Positions 1-9,434 of a DNA stretch of 64,000 nucleotides are shown piece by piece. The position numbers and the translations under genes are program-made. Each line of letters opens with the position of its first letter. The first letter of the stretch is position 1. The DNA is taken from positions 62,001 through 126,000 of the forward strand of contig BLSF01000076.1 in assembly GCA_012862575.1 (NCBI GenBank). The letters are read 5' to 3'. The notes beneath the pieces are model-generated. The model was not told the origin of the DNA and did not search any database. It worked only from the letters and a program-made list of their open reading frames with translations. Source of the DNA: Parietichytrium sp. I65-24A. Lineage: Eukaryota; Sar; Bigyra; Thraustochytrida; Thraustochytriidae.

Positions 1-479
1 GTGGAAAAGCAAGTTTTGAGATTGAACGTTTTCACACCGGCAATGGAACAACGCAACTGTCAAAAATGTCAAGTGACCAAAAATTCCGACTCGGAGCCAA
101 CAATTGAAACGGATTTGTTCGTTGCGTTCCTTTTGCTCGCCGAGGTCGTGGTTGCTGGGTCTTGACTTTTACGTCTTTGGAAGATGGAAGACGCGACCCA
201 GCAACAAGAGTGTTTTGCATGTGAGATTGTTGATTGTTGATTGTTGATTGTTGATTGTTGACGCTTCGCCGTGGTGCGGTGGTGTGGACGCCACAGACCC
301 ATCCAGCACATACTTGCTCAGAAGCGACAGGAGCCGGCAGCTCGCGCTGTGAGCTCGGCTGCAGAATAGGAGAGCGGATCGGCAACGGTTCGCTGAGAAG
401 ACTTGACGACTGTCAGGTCACAGTGAAAAAGCCTCTCGAACGCGATAAAGTTCGCTTTGACTCTTGAGCACTTTGAACC
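1..479. other. Upstream region of the rhomboid gene, no gene seen
   Basis: No reading frame with an ATG and recognisable protein was found. The stretch holds the tandem repeat listed at 226-260. It probably contains the promoter and 5' untranslated region of the rhomboid gene that starts at 480. Confidence 0.5.
226..260. repeat. 7-bp tandem repeat (ATTGTTG)5
   Basis: Five perfect copies of ATTGTTG in a row, about 220 bp before the rhomboid start codon. It belongs to a window-wide pattern of short tandem repeats just upstream of genes. Confidence 0.95.
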
Positions 480-1546
480 ATGGACGATATTGTGAGTGGG
501 TCGTGTTGCTTACAGGTTTGCTCGATTGAAGCTCTTGCATGTTCTGATGAATAGTCAACTTCTTTGAACCAATTATTTATTTAACTTCGGGATGTAGTTT
601 CTGGGCCTGGCCCCTTTGGTGCTCCCCATGGTGGCCATTCCAACGCTGGCGGAAGCAAGAGGGATGGAAGCGAGGCGGCCTTGGACTCTATCTCTCCCGT
701 GGCGGTTTCTCATGGACAATCTGGTTTTATCAAAACGAAACTTGCAGGAAGGACGGTGGTGGACACGAGTCGTGTATGCATTCGTGCACGCAGATTCACA
801 ACATCTTTACTCCAATCTGCTCATGCTTATACCTAGCGGGGTTTCTGTGCAGCGAAACTTTGGCACAATAGCTCTCTGGACGGCTTTCTTCGGGGGGTGT
901 TTTGTTGGCCCGATGAATGTGAAAAACAGTAAGTGCCGGCTCGACACAAATTTTTGCAAAAGCAAGAATTGAATGCTAAAAGAAAGCGGTACCTCTTCCA
1001 GTGAAGGACTCTCAAAACGAGTCCATGTTGCGGACGATGTTTGGAGGGAGTTCACAAAGCTCCGCTAGAAACGCAGCGCAAGCAATTGGGTTCGGAGACT
1101 CTCTTGTTGATGTCTGGGCCAGTGGAGTTGGGCGCGCTGCAGCATTAGCAGCTCCATATTTCTCCAACTTGACTGAGTGGATTGGCGCAAGTACGGGTTG
1201 CTGTGCTGTTCTCGGGATGGACTTTTGCAATTCGATTGAGAGCATCGTAAAATTCTTCCTCTGGCCCCAACGTGCGAGCAAACGAGGGAGCGAGTACCCC
1301 GAAGACCGGGTTCTCGAAATCTCCTCTCACATCATGTCGACCTATTTTACGATCTCCATGGTCATCTCCGAGTGGAGCGCGTTCTCCGAGACCGGTTCAA
1401 GCGATGGAAGAGATCACGCGGGGCACCTCATTGGTCTTGGATTTGGCGCAGCATGTTACGTCACAATGCGGACTCTCCAGATTTTAAAGCGCACCTTCAA
1501 ACGGCCGCCTCCTGATTCAAGGTTTAACCGCTCAAAGCAATGGTGA
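480..1546 (+). CDS. Rhomboid-family intramembrane serine protease
   Basis: Three exons give a 295-residue polytopic membrane protein: 480-491 (only MDDI), 598-928 and 1002-1546. Introns are 106 and 73 bp with GTGAGT and GTAAGT donors, and the reading frame closes exactly. Rhomboids cut transmembrane segments of other proteins inside the bilayer. The family signatures are visible: the HxxxxHLxxN motif of helix 2 (H68, H73, N77), the serine motif in helix 4 (S178 in GASTG) and the histidine in helix 6 (H256 in GHLIG), with hydrophobic segments between. The residue after the serine is Thr where GxSG is usual, so activity is likely but not certain. The substrate and membrane are unknown. The gene is convergent with the next one, with 4 bp between the stop codons. 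The tiny first exon is inferred from splice sites and frame only. Confidence 0.85.
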
Positions 1547-1550
1547 GCTT

Positions 1551-2120
1551 TTAGCGCAACGTAAATGCCTGTGGCTCCTGCCTCTGCCGCCCTCTTTTCG
1601 CCCGCTTCGTGATTAGCCAAGTTGCAGACGGGATTAAAAGCAAGCCACTGATGATTGCATTTCCGAACTGCACATAGGCATACATTTCGTACGAGAAAGA
1701 ACAGTCTTTTTCAGACAGTTAATAATTTATTTGCGTTCGTCTGTGACTACCGCCATACTTGAATAGAAACTTACTTGATATGATTCCGTTGAAGGTGATC
1801 GTGAAGTTGTACTCTTTCCGAACAGCCTGGCCCGTGATTTCACTTGCGCACTCCGCATGCGTCTTGTCGCTGTACGCCAGAAACCCCAAGGCGGTGGCGA
1901 GTACCGCGTTCAGGAGCAGGCCAGCCACGAAAATCGACACTCGAAATATGTCCCGATGAGTGACCCCAAAGTACCCTTCCAGCGCTGCAATGACGCCCAC
2001 CACGCCCTGCCATATCGGCGGGATTCCGATGCCGAATATGATTATCGAGGAGCTCACGGTCAAGAACACCCCGCTGCAAAGCTTGATCAAGCCCGCGGAG
2101 TCGCGCTTTCGCCGACACAT
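1551..2120 (-). CDS. Four-helix membrane protein, unknown function
   Basis: Two exons, 2120-1775 and 1705-1551, joined across a 69-bp intron (GTAAGT donor), give 166 residues. The first ATG after the open stretch is at 2120. Four hydrophobic segments lie at about 12-31, 35-53, 60-83 and 127-148. The loop between helices 3 and 4 (84-126) has two cysteines and two NxT/NxS sites, so it is probably extracellular or lumenal. The tail is strongly basic. The layout recalls tetraspanins or claudin-like proteins, but the CCG motif of tetraspanins is absent and I do not recognise the family. The acceptor (AAAAAG) lacks a pyrimidine tract. It was chosen because it alone keeps the frame and supplies the fourth helix; without it the protein ends after about 30 unrelated residues. 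Confidence 0.6.
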
Positions 2121-2157
2121 CGAAGCCACTCGAAACAGTGTGCCCCCCCCCCCACGT

Positions 2158-2184
2158 GTGTATATATGTATATATGTATATATG
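2158..2184. repeat. TATATG-type microsatellite
   Basis: Alternating TATATG units preceded by a poly-C run, about 40 bp upstream of the ATG of the four-helix protein gene. Confidence 0.85.
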
Positions 2185-2912
2185 CCCTGCTCCAGAAACA
2201 CTTGCACCCACACTATAACGGCCTTTGATGGTTTACCAACAAGGTCGCCAGGACAGACCGCAGTCACGCAGTCACGTAGTTACGCGCTGGACGACGTGGA
2301 CGACGCAAATATTCAGCGTCTTCCCATCCTCGCGCTTTCCGCTTTTACTCACGTTTCTCTTTACCTATTTTTACGCCGAGTCCGCGAATGAAACCGGCGG
2401 AAAACGCTAGAGTCAGGTAGGACTGGCACTTCTCGCTAGTCCAAACGCTAATACCCGCCACCAGTTACTCATATTTATTATAAAATCCTAGCACTCCCAT
2501 ACGTTGACCGGTATATTGCCGCATACCACAATCTATACGACCATCAGTACTACTTTTATCATAGACATGTCTTACGTTTTAGCACAATTCTTAATACGTC
2601 ATAGCACTCGAGCAGGGCCCCCACAAAGTCAAATTCCGGGGGACAGTTGCAATTTAAAAATCCACACTTGTGTACACTAGCACCTCTCTAGCACTCCATT
2701 CTTATCATCTATCTATACAGGACTACAGCACTACCTCGGAATGGTAACCACCACTATCACCGCCGGCGGTAGCGGCCACTGTGAGGTCAGCTAACAGTGG
2801 GTAACTTCTGATTCTGAATTCTGAACTCTGCAATACAAGCGAAATGAAAAGGGATTGCAAGCAAAGTGGTCCAAGTGCGAAGACAGTGAAGACAGTGAAG
2901 ACGGAAGGAAGA

Positions 2913-2998
2913 GGCGCATTGGCACTAAATTTAGAGGCAAGCGGCCCAAGAGAAAGGCGCATTGGCACTAAATTTAGAGGCAAGTGGCCCAAGAGAAA
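2913..2998. repeat. 43-bp tandem duplication upstream of the NuSAP-like gene
   Basis: Two adjacent copies (2913-2955 and 2956-2998) differ at one visible position (AGCGGCC versus AGTGGCC). The array lies about 110 bp upstream of the start codon, probably in the 5' untranslated region or promoter. Confidence 0.95.
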
Positions 2999-3025
2999 GG
3001 CGCAAAAGGAGCCAAAGTGGGCAAC

Positions 3026-3061
3026 AAGTGCAAAAAGTGCAAAAAGTGCAAAAAGTGCAAG
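3026..3061. repeat. 9-bp tandem repeat (AAGTGCAAA)4
   Basis: Four copies of a 9-mer immediately upstream of the NuSAP-like start codon. Because 9 is a multiple of 3, the array is open in the gene's frame, but no ATG precedes it, so it is read as untranslated. Confidence 0.9.
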
Positions 3062-3106
3062 AAGAGAGAGTGCCACGGCCTTGATTGGTTTCCGCAGTGG
3101 AGAGAC

Positions 3107-4108
3107 ATGTGGTGCCGAGAGGAGCTGGAGGCCATGCCTCGACGGGAGCTACAGGCCGCGGCCAAGCAGATTGGGGTGAAGGCCAATGGCAAGTCGTCGG
3201 TGATCCTGGAGGATATCTTGCAAGCGTTGGAGAATGCCGCGAGCGTGGAAGGAAAGAGGCTGGCCGAGGCTGCGACTGGCGAGAGAGATGAGACGGGGAA
3301 GACGGGGCAGACGCGGTCGGAAGGCGCCGGGGACGAGGACGCGCCAGAACGAGATTTGTCTGGAGATCAGGCTGTGGAGGGGACCGAGTCGGTAGAAAAG
3401 CAACTGGATGCGTCAGAGACTGTAGAGGAGGCGAGTTGCGTGGCCGCAGCACCACTCTCGACACCAACCAAAGCAACTGCTGAGAAGCAAAAGACGGAGG
3501 CATCCGAGAAGCCGGAAGGCAAGCTTGCAATCGAGTCTGCAAAATCCAAGCGCAAGCAAAGACCAGGCACTGTTTCTAAAGACGTCAAATCGAGGTTTGA
3601 CAAAGCCCACCAGAAAATGTTCTCCAACCAGAGATCCATCGTAGAAGATTACGAAAATCAATTGGCAAGCAAAACCCCGAGCAAGACCCCGACTAGCAAA
3701 AAGCGTCCTTTGGAAGCCACTCAACGTTCGAAAACGGCGTGCAAGCCAAGACTGGCCGCAATGGACTCTTTTCCCGCCAAAACGACCGCCAAGACAGCCA
3801 AAAAACCGAAACTGGAAAAGAAAGTACCAGCTGTGAAACCGCCTACGGACCGACAGGCCTTGAAACCTTTGAGCGTCACAGCAAACACAAAGAAATCTCT
3901 TGCGGCGCCCAGTGTCGCGTCAAAGACGACGGTGGCAAGTGAGCATGGCAAGAAACAGCCCCCGAGCCACTCCAAAGCAGCTCCATTCACTTTTAAAGCT
4001 GGCCCGGAGCAGTCAGAGTCTTCCGCCAAAAAGCGCGCAAAGTTTGACCTAAAGGAGAGCCTCAAGCGCCCAATCACCTGGGAGATGAAACGCGGGCCTC
4101 TTCGGTGA
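3107..4108 (+). CDS. NuSAP-like nucleolar and spindle-associated protein
   Basis: One exon, 333 residues, very rich in Lys, Ser, Thr and Ala. NuSAP binds microtubules and DNA and bundles spindle fibres around chromosomes in mitosis. Three landmarks match in order. The first is an N-terminal SAP-type helix pair (about residues 4-45: EELEAM...ELQAAAKQIGVKANGKS...ILEDILQAL). The second is a central segment around 160-190 resembling the conserved FKKLHEAHFKEM region of animal NuSAP (here SRFDKAHQKMF...IVEDY). The third is a C-terminal block ending AKFDLKESLKRPITWEMKRG, close to the animal FDLKxSLxRPLxYxPHxG motif. The start at 3107 is the first ATG in the frame and directly precedes the SAP motif. 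The protein is shorter than the vertebrate one (about 440) and ends right after the microtubule-binding block. The assignment comes from recalled family sequence, not a search. Confidence 0.75.
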   Translation: MWCREELEAMPRRELQAAAKQIGVKANGKSSVILEDILQALENAASVEGKRLAEAATGERDETGKTGQTRSEGAGDEDAPERDLSGDQAVEGTESVEKQLDASETVEEASCVAAAPLSTPTKATAEKQKTEASEKPEGKLAIESAKSKRKQRPGTVSKDVKSRFDKAHQKMFSNQRSIVEDYENQLASKTPSKTPTSKKRPLEATQRSKTACKPRLAAMDSFPAKTTAKTAKKPKLEKKVPAVKPPTDRQALKPLSVTANTKKSLAAPSVASKTTVASEHGKKQPPSHSKAAPFTFKAGPEQSESSAKKRAKFDLKESLKRPITWEMKRGPLR

Positions 4109-4655
4109 TCAACGTCTGTGGACCTCTTCCGAATAGGAAGCCACCTGTCTTCTACACTCCACTTGCCAATGTGCCTAGCCACAAACGCATTCACATTCAC
4201 ATTCCCATCATCATTCATATTCATTCACATTCTTGAATCAATCACGACAAAAAAGGTTACGCTATCACAATCAACCGATCCACGCCAACCCGCCGTGGAT
4301 CCTTTGTTCTTCAATCTCTTTCTCAAAATCGAATGGAGATTGTCGCAAGGCTCAAGGCTCGCTTCCACAAGTTCTACGAATTCTAGCTAGCTAGCCCGTG
4401 CATGGCGTGGGAGATCGTGGGAGTCCGCAAGTGAAATTTGAATGAAAATTTGAATTGCAACCGCGAGAGCGTCCTCGCGTACGCCTCGCGTACGTCGGGG
4501 AAGTGTCCGCATTGTGACTAAACGGAAGCCTGGAATTGCAAGTTCTGCGAGCACAGCAGACGCCTGCTCCGGCGGTAAAGGCCGAAGGCAACCGGGCTGC
4601 GCGGGATTCGGAGGGTATATACACGTGGTGCGACGGGCTATGCTCGGAATCAGGC
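4109..4655. other. Intergenic region
   Basis: 547 bp between the NuSAP-like stop and the helicase start. It holds degenerate ATTCACATTC units (4188-4232) and a TAGCTAGCTAGC run (4384-4395). No gene seen; likely terminator and promoter. Confidence 0.6.
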
Positions 4656-7600
4656 ATGTCGGACGAGGACGAGGACGCGTGGCTGGAGAATGTTGACTTG
4701 GATCTCTTGGAGAGTAATGCGAGCCGGTCTTGTGGACAGCTTGCCCAGGTTGTTGAGACAAGAGAAGATCTGAGGGGCTGCAAAGCTATCGATGTGAATG
4801 ATGTTGTCTTGGCTGGTGGTGAGCGAGAGAATGAGTATGGCGACAATTCGGGCGACGATGAGAACGAGGGGCATTTCACACCGCCAAATTCCCAACAGGA
4901 TTACAGCAGCCAGTCGAAGACCACGCCGAAAAAGCGCAGTAGTAGCCAGAGCCCGCGAGCGTCGCAAATGTCGGCGAAGTCCTTGCGATCTCTTCGAGGG
5001 AACGCCGTTAAGCGGTTCGGGAAAGAGGAAAGCTCAAACACAATCTCGTCTCAAGGGAGTGGGAAGAGCGAAAGCAGCCAAAACAGCTTTTGCAGTGCAA
5101 GAGTCCTCTTGATGCAGTCGTTAAATCAACTCAGCGACGACGACGACGAGGACACAGGCTTCAGCCCGAAAGTAGCATCTGTTGCAAATGCACGGGTTTC
5201 AGCAAATGAGGTGTGCTCTAGGCCGCCGACAACAAAACCAGAAGGGTTACTCAGTTCGAGGATTGCAAAGGGAGAGGGAAGCTCATACACATCCGAAAAC
5301 CTGATGCCCTGCAAGTCGGAGTGGAATGTGCAAACTCGGTTCAGAAACCCCGAACAGAATATAAGAGAGAGCCTGAAGGCGAGCGGGACAAGCACCGAGC
5401 CAGAACATGTTGACGACCAACTCTTGCACCCAAAGGCAGCGTCTGATCCCGTATGCCTCGCGTCTCCGTCAGGTCTGCAACTCTCTGCGAAATCTTCGCT
5501 CTCAATCGCAAGACCAACCCCAGTGTGCCTCGCGTCTCCACAATTGGAATGTCAGACGGTCATAGAGGACTGCTCGTCCAGGCCAGAGCAACCACTCAGC
5601 GCCATCAATCAGGAGTCCGAGTCAGAACCGTATTACAAGCGACAGCCGAAAAAGTCTCGAGTTTTGTCGAGAGACGAGTACGAGAAGCGCACTAGCACTA
5701 AACCTTTGCATGAACTTTTGCGCTCAAGTATAGAGAGGGCTGATTTAAGCATGTTAGAGACCTACCAGCTTGGTATCTCGCTCCAGAGCACTCTGGAAGC
5801 CCTCAAGCCTTACCAGAGACGCGGGGTCGAAATGCTCTTGCAGAAAGACTCCCGCGCTCTACTCTACGACGAAATGGGGCTTGGGAAAACCTTACAGGCG
5901 CTCACTTGCATGGCAATCACATGCTTTACCAAAAAAGCATGGCCGGCCTTAATTGTTTGCCCTGCCTCGCTACGCATGACCTGGAAGAGCGAGCTCGAAA
6001 GGTGGCTGCCATGCATCAGTCAGAGCGAAGTTACCGTGTTTGCAAATTCTCGAACAACGCTCTCATCGCATACGAAGGTGGTCATCTGCAGTTACAGGCT
6101 TCTTACCGTCGTCAACACGACTTTCAAGCAAGGCTTCCCTCCAAAGTTTGTCATAGCTGATGAAGTTCAGAAGACTCGGTCTCATGACTCGCGAGCAAGC
6201 ATAGAGCTATTTAGAATCTGCAGCAGCTCGCCGCATGTTTTACTACTTTCAGGGACTCCGATGCTCATCAAGCCGTTCGAAATCTTCACTCAACTCGACA
6301 TAATGCTTACTCGGGAGGACAAAAACGGCCTTTTGGAGGGCTGGGGCGAGGCTCTGGAAGACTGGGACGGGAATGGGTGTTTCAAGTCTGCGCATTTATC
6401 TCAAGTTCTTCTGTTTCCTCTCCGCCATTTGTCAGACATGGCCAAAGCGACCAGATGGCAAGAGGAACCATGGATGGAATTTGCGAGAGAGTTCTTTGAA
6501 ACCCAGGAGCCCAAGAAAAGCTCCTTCGAGAAGCGATTTCTAAAAAACGTCGATGCCGCTTCAAGTGGGCAAGGGCGCACGATTAGTGCAATGTGGGACG
6601 CCCTAGGAGATGACGAGGTGCGGCGCAAGTTGCTTCAACTGCTATCGGCATTTCTGACTGAGGTTCTCCAGCTTTTGCGGAACTCCATCGCTGATATACC
6701 CGAGGAGGACAGAAATCGCGTGGTGGGAGCTGTCAGGAGCGCAATGACGATCCGGCAAAACCATGGCACGAAAGTGGAGGCGCTTCGTCATGCCATGAGC
6801 AGGATGACTTGCACGTGGTGTCTGCTGTTCAAGAAGCAGACTTCCGTTCCAGGCATGGGCGAAGTTCTAGTGCGTTTGTGGGATGCGCACCGTTTTGGAG
6901 TGACTTACTGTAGAGGCGAGAAGAAGGAGTTTCTTCGAAACCGACGAGCGAATGGTTGCTGGGTATACAATGGAAGCAGCCCAGGCGCTTTGCAGAAAAT
7001 TCGGGAGACGATCGAAAAGTACGTGATTCGAAGGCAAAAGAAAGATGTTTTGAAGGACCTTCCTCAGAAGATTCGAAACGTCTTTTTAGTTGACCTTCCA
7101 ACGGGGCTGGACGCAAGCGCCAAAGCAGTCAAACAAAATAATACACAGCAGCAAAGCACGATACATTCCCCAAAGGATGCGACCTCAAAGGCACTGGGCG
7201 GCTCCCGTATGGTAGAGCTCGGGCAAATTCAAAAGGACGTTAAATTGTTCGCCATGAGGAATAACATCACGCCCGAGAAGCTCACAGCCGAAATGATTCG
7301 CCTGGGCATTGCAAAGGCTCCGCTGGTAGCGGAGAGAGTGGCAGAGCTCTTGGAGTCATTGGACAAAAACGAAAAAATATTAGTGTTCGCACAGCACATC
7401 AAGGTTTTGGAGATTATTCATGGACAGCTACTTCGCAAACGGGGCGGGGATCCCTCACATGAAAGATTTCAAAGATATCATAGCGCAATTGTTACCGGGC
7501 AAGTCCCCGTCCCTGAACGAGACGCCATCGTCCAAAGTTTCCAACATGATGAGAAGCGAGGTCCTCGAGTCCTCCTACTCAGCCTTTTGGCCATGGGAAC

Positions 7601-9434
7601 AGGATTTACGTTGACCAAAAGCTCGATCGTGGTGATGGCGGAGCTTTATTGGTCTCCGCAGCTACTCTTGCAGGCAGAAGACCGTGCTCATCGGATCGGC
7701 CAGCAAGACTCGGTTTATGTACAATATATTCTCGCACAGGAGTCACTGGATACTGTCTTGTGGCCCATCCTTTTTGCTCGTCTAGAGAACATGGAGAGAA
7801 CAATTTCTAAAGACAGTACGTCGACATGTACTCTTTCCAAGCTCCCTTCGCCAAGCGAGCTCGCGATAGTTCAAACGAATGGCACCGAGTTGGGCACCAG
7901 TCAAAGCCTCTTAAAAATTAACCTTCCCCATTCCCGAAGCCACGATCCTGACGGGGAAATCATCAGGGTCTCACGAGACTCAGTTTTTTTGCCACAGACC
8001 ATGCAGAAATACAAAACTTGCAGCAGTCTGTTTGAGCGAATTTTGGACAGTCAACCCCTTAAATTTATTGTTTCCGAGACTAATAGGGTTCACCTCTTCG
8101 TAGAGAATACAGCCACCGTAAAGAACATGTGTGCAGAAGCACACGTAGAAGCGTGCGAGCTTGAGTTCATCTCCCTGCATGTCAATGTCTTCCTTGGCGA
8201 TCTCAGAGCGGCAACGGAAGAGTGCTTAGACGAGCTCTCCTCAGACAAGATCTCTCCGAAACTAGGTATTGCGCTGTCAAGACTTCCTCTTTCGTTGCGA
8301 AACCCCTGCGGAAAACCCTTCATGGCATCGCATGCCTTCGTCGAGGAGTGGCTGGAAGCGAGCCAAATAAAACGGAACAGGCTCAAGGCTCTCAATAGAC
8401 CTCTGGGAGTTCCACTCGACAAGGAGCTGGAGAAGGCGGATTCTATGGACAGCAACCGTAGCTTTGATCGAGTCTCCAACCCTTCGCACCAGATGCACAA
8501 GTCTGCGATGGCGATGTATGGATCGGGAAATTACAAGGTCGCATACGTGCGGTATATCCAGATTAGTGGGGCAAATGGTTCCACGCGCTCATTCAAGTGC
8601 TTGCAGCAAGCGTTTGATCCTTATACTTTGGGAGCCCTTTGCATATACTGCGGGTACCATTACGGGAGCATGTACCGGTTGGAGAAGGAAACGGAACCAG
8701 GCAGCGATCAACCGAGCGATATTTCAGAACTGCCGACGATACAGATTAATGCGGGTATCCAGGCTTTGTTTTGCGGGGAAGGCGCGCCGTGCTACACGAC
8801 TTGGTTGGTGAGGTGCTTTAGAAACAAGGCGCGCATCTTGCTTGCCGATCAAGAAGGTGGTGTATGCGCCAATTGCAAGGTGAGCACAAGAGATATGTTG
8901 TACAGAGTCAGAGCATATGAGCCGAGCAGCAGTGATAGGATGAAGCAGCTTTTTTGCACAGATGCAGGTGACCATGTCCTGTGTCCACATTGGCAAGAGG
9001 AAAGCATTTATTCTTCTCGCGGGGCCAAAACACGAATGCATTGGAGCCCACTACAAAGGAATTTGCTCGGAACGAAAATGCTAGACAATATCCTACGTGC
9101 CGACCCTCCACATGAGGGTCATTTTTGGGATGCTGATCATAAAGTTGCTGTCCGTCTTGGAGGGGGGCAGTCGGCGATAAACAATTTCCAAACACTCTGT
9201 AAGCCCTGTCACGCTGCCAAAACAAGAGAAGACCGCCGCGAAATGTCCAACCTGAAAAAGCAACAACTCAAACACTTCAAGAAGGTCGTGGAGAAAACAA
9301 AGATTCGCCTCGAAAAGATGAGCGCCAGCGGACCTGTGCCCCCAGGCACCGTTCTTTGCGAATGGTGTGGCTTCCTTAGCCCGTCTGTTCCTGCCAGCAT
9401 TCGCCACCTCCTCATATGCCCCGGCCAGCCGTGA
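4656..9434 (+). CDS. SNF2 annealing helicase with C-terminal HNH nuclease domain, ZRANB3-like
   Basis: One exon, 1592 residues from the ATG at 4656 (MSDEDEDAW). Family members remodel stalled replication forks by re-annealing single strands, and ZRANB3 also nicks DNA. The first 350 residues are acidic, serine-rich and disordered. The SNF2 motor follows: motif I DEMGLGKT (405-412), motif II DEVQ (502-505), motif III LSGTP (531-535) and motif VI RAHRIGQ (1010-1016). Between motif III and the second lobe there is about 190 residues of extra sequence before the family-like segment HRFGVTYC...VIRRQKKDVL. The C-terminal HNH has C1404/C1407, D1494-H1495 (GHFWDADHK), N1510 and C1515/C1518, very like ZRANB3. 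A last Cx2C...HxxxxC finger lies at 1568-1588 and could bind ubiquitin or DNA. I saw no clear PIP box or NZF finger. Acts in the nucleus. Confidence 0.9.
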   Translation: MSDEDEDAWLENVDLDLLESNASRSCGQLAQVVETREDLRGCKAIDVNDVVLAGGERENEYGDNSGDDENEGHFTPPNSQQDYSSQSKTTPKKRSSSQSPRASQMSAKSLRSLRGNAVKRFGKEESSNTISSQGSGKSESSQNSFCSARVLLMQSLNQLSDDDDEDTGFSPKVASVANARVSANEVCSRPPTTKPEGLLSSRIAKGEGSSYTSENLMPCKSEWNVQTRFRNPEQNIRESLKASGTSTEPEHVDDQLLHPKAASDPVCLASPSGLQLSAKSSLSIARPTPVCLASPQLECQTVIEDCSSRPEQPLSAINQESESEPYYKRQPKKSRVLSRDEYEKRTSTKPLHELLRSSIERADLSMLETYQLGISLQSTLEALKPYQRRGVEMLLQKDSRALLYDEMGLGKTLQALTCMAITCFTKKAWPALIVCPASLRMTWKSELERWLPCISQSEVTVFANSRTTLSSHTKVVICSYRLLTVVNTTFKQGFPPKFVIADEVQKTRSHDSRASIELFRICSSSPHVLLLSGTPMLIKPFEIFTQLDIMLTREDKNGLLEGWGEALEDWDGNGCFKSAHLSQVLLFPLRHLSDMAKATRWQEEPWMEFAREFFETQEPKKSSFEKRFLKNVDAASSGQGRTISAMWDALGDDEVRRKLLQLLSAFLTEVLQLLRNSIADIPEEDRNRVVGAVRSAMTIRQNHGTKVEALRHAMSRMTCTWCLLFKKQTSVPGMGEVLVRLWDAHRFGVTYCRGEKKEFLRNRRANGCWVYNGSSPGALQKIRETIEKYVIRRQKKDVLKDLPQKIRNVFLVDLPTGLDASAKAVKQNNTQQQSTIHSPKDATSKALGGSRMVELGQIQKDVKLFAMRNNITPEKLTAEMIRLGIAKAPLVAERVAELLESLDKNEKILVFAQHIKVLEIIHGQLLRKRGGDPSHERFQRYHSAIVTGQVPVPERDAIVQSFQHDEKRGPRVLLLSLLAMGTGFTLTKSSIVVMAELYWSPQLLLQAEDRAHRIGQQDSVYVQYILAQESLDTVLWPILFARLENMERTISKDSTSTCTLSKLPSPSELAIVQTNGTELGTSQSLLKINLPHSRSHDPDGEIIRVSRDSVFLPQTMQKYKTCSSLFERILDSQPLKFIVSETNRVHLFVENTATVKNMCAEAHVEACELEFISLHVNVFLGDLRAATEECLDELSSDKISPKLGIALSRLPLSLRNPCGKPFMASHAFVEEWLEASQIKRNRLKALNRPLGVPLDKELEKADSMDSNRSFDRVSNPSHQMHKSAMAMYGSGNYKVAYVRYIQISGANGSTRSFKCLQQAFDPYTLGALCIYCGYHYGSMYRLEKETEPGSDQPSDISELPTIQINAGIQALFCGEGAPCYTTWLVRCFRNKARILLADQEGGVCANCKVSTRDMLYRVRAYEPSSSDRMKQLFCTDAGDHVLCPHWQEESIYSSRGAKTRMHWSPLQRNLLGTKMLDNILRADPPHEGHFWDADHKVAVRLGGGQSAINNFQTLCKPCHAAKTREDRREMSNLKKQQLKHFKKVVEKTKIRLEKMSASGPVPPGTVLCEWCGFLSPSVPASIRHLLICPGQP

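Larger units (their letters stand above)
2121..3106. other. Intergenic region with tandem repeats
   Basis: This is the shared promoter side of the four-helix gene (minus) and the NuSAP-like gene (plus). It holds a poly-C run, a TATATG repeat (2158-2184), a 43-bp duplication and a 9-bp repeat listed separately. Between 2405 and 2720 the sequence is rich in TAG/CTA. No further gene is supported. Confidence 0.6.

Noticed and set aside
2984-3106. Upstream extension of the NuSAP-like frame through the 9-bp repeat (KKCKKCKKC...)
   Set aside because: It begins with GTG, there is no ATG, and it is made of the tandem repeat. The SAP motif starts right after the ATG at 3107.
4536-4655. Forty extra codons before the helicase start
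   Set aside because: They begin with TTG, not ATG. The acidic MSDEDEDAW start at 4656 is a normal N-terminus.
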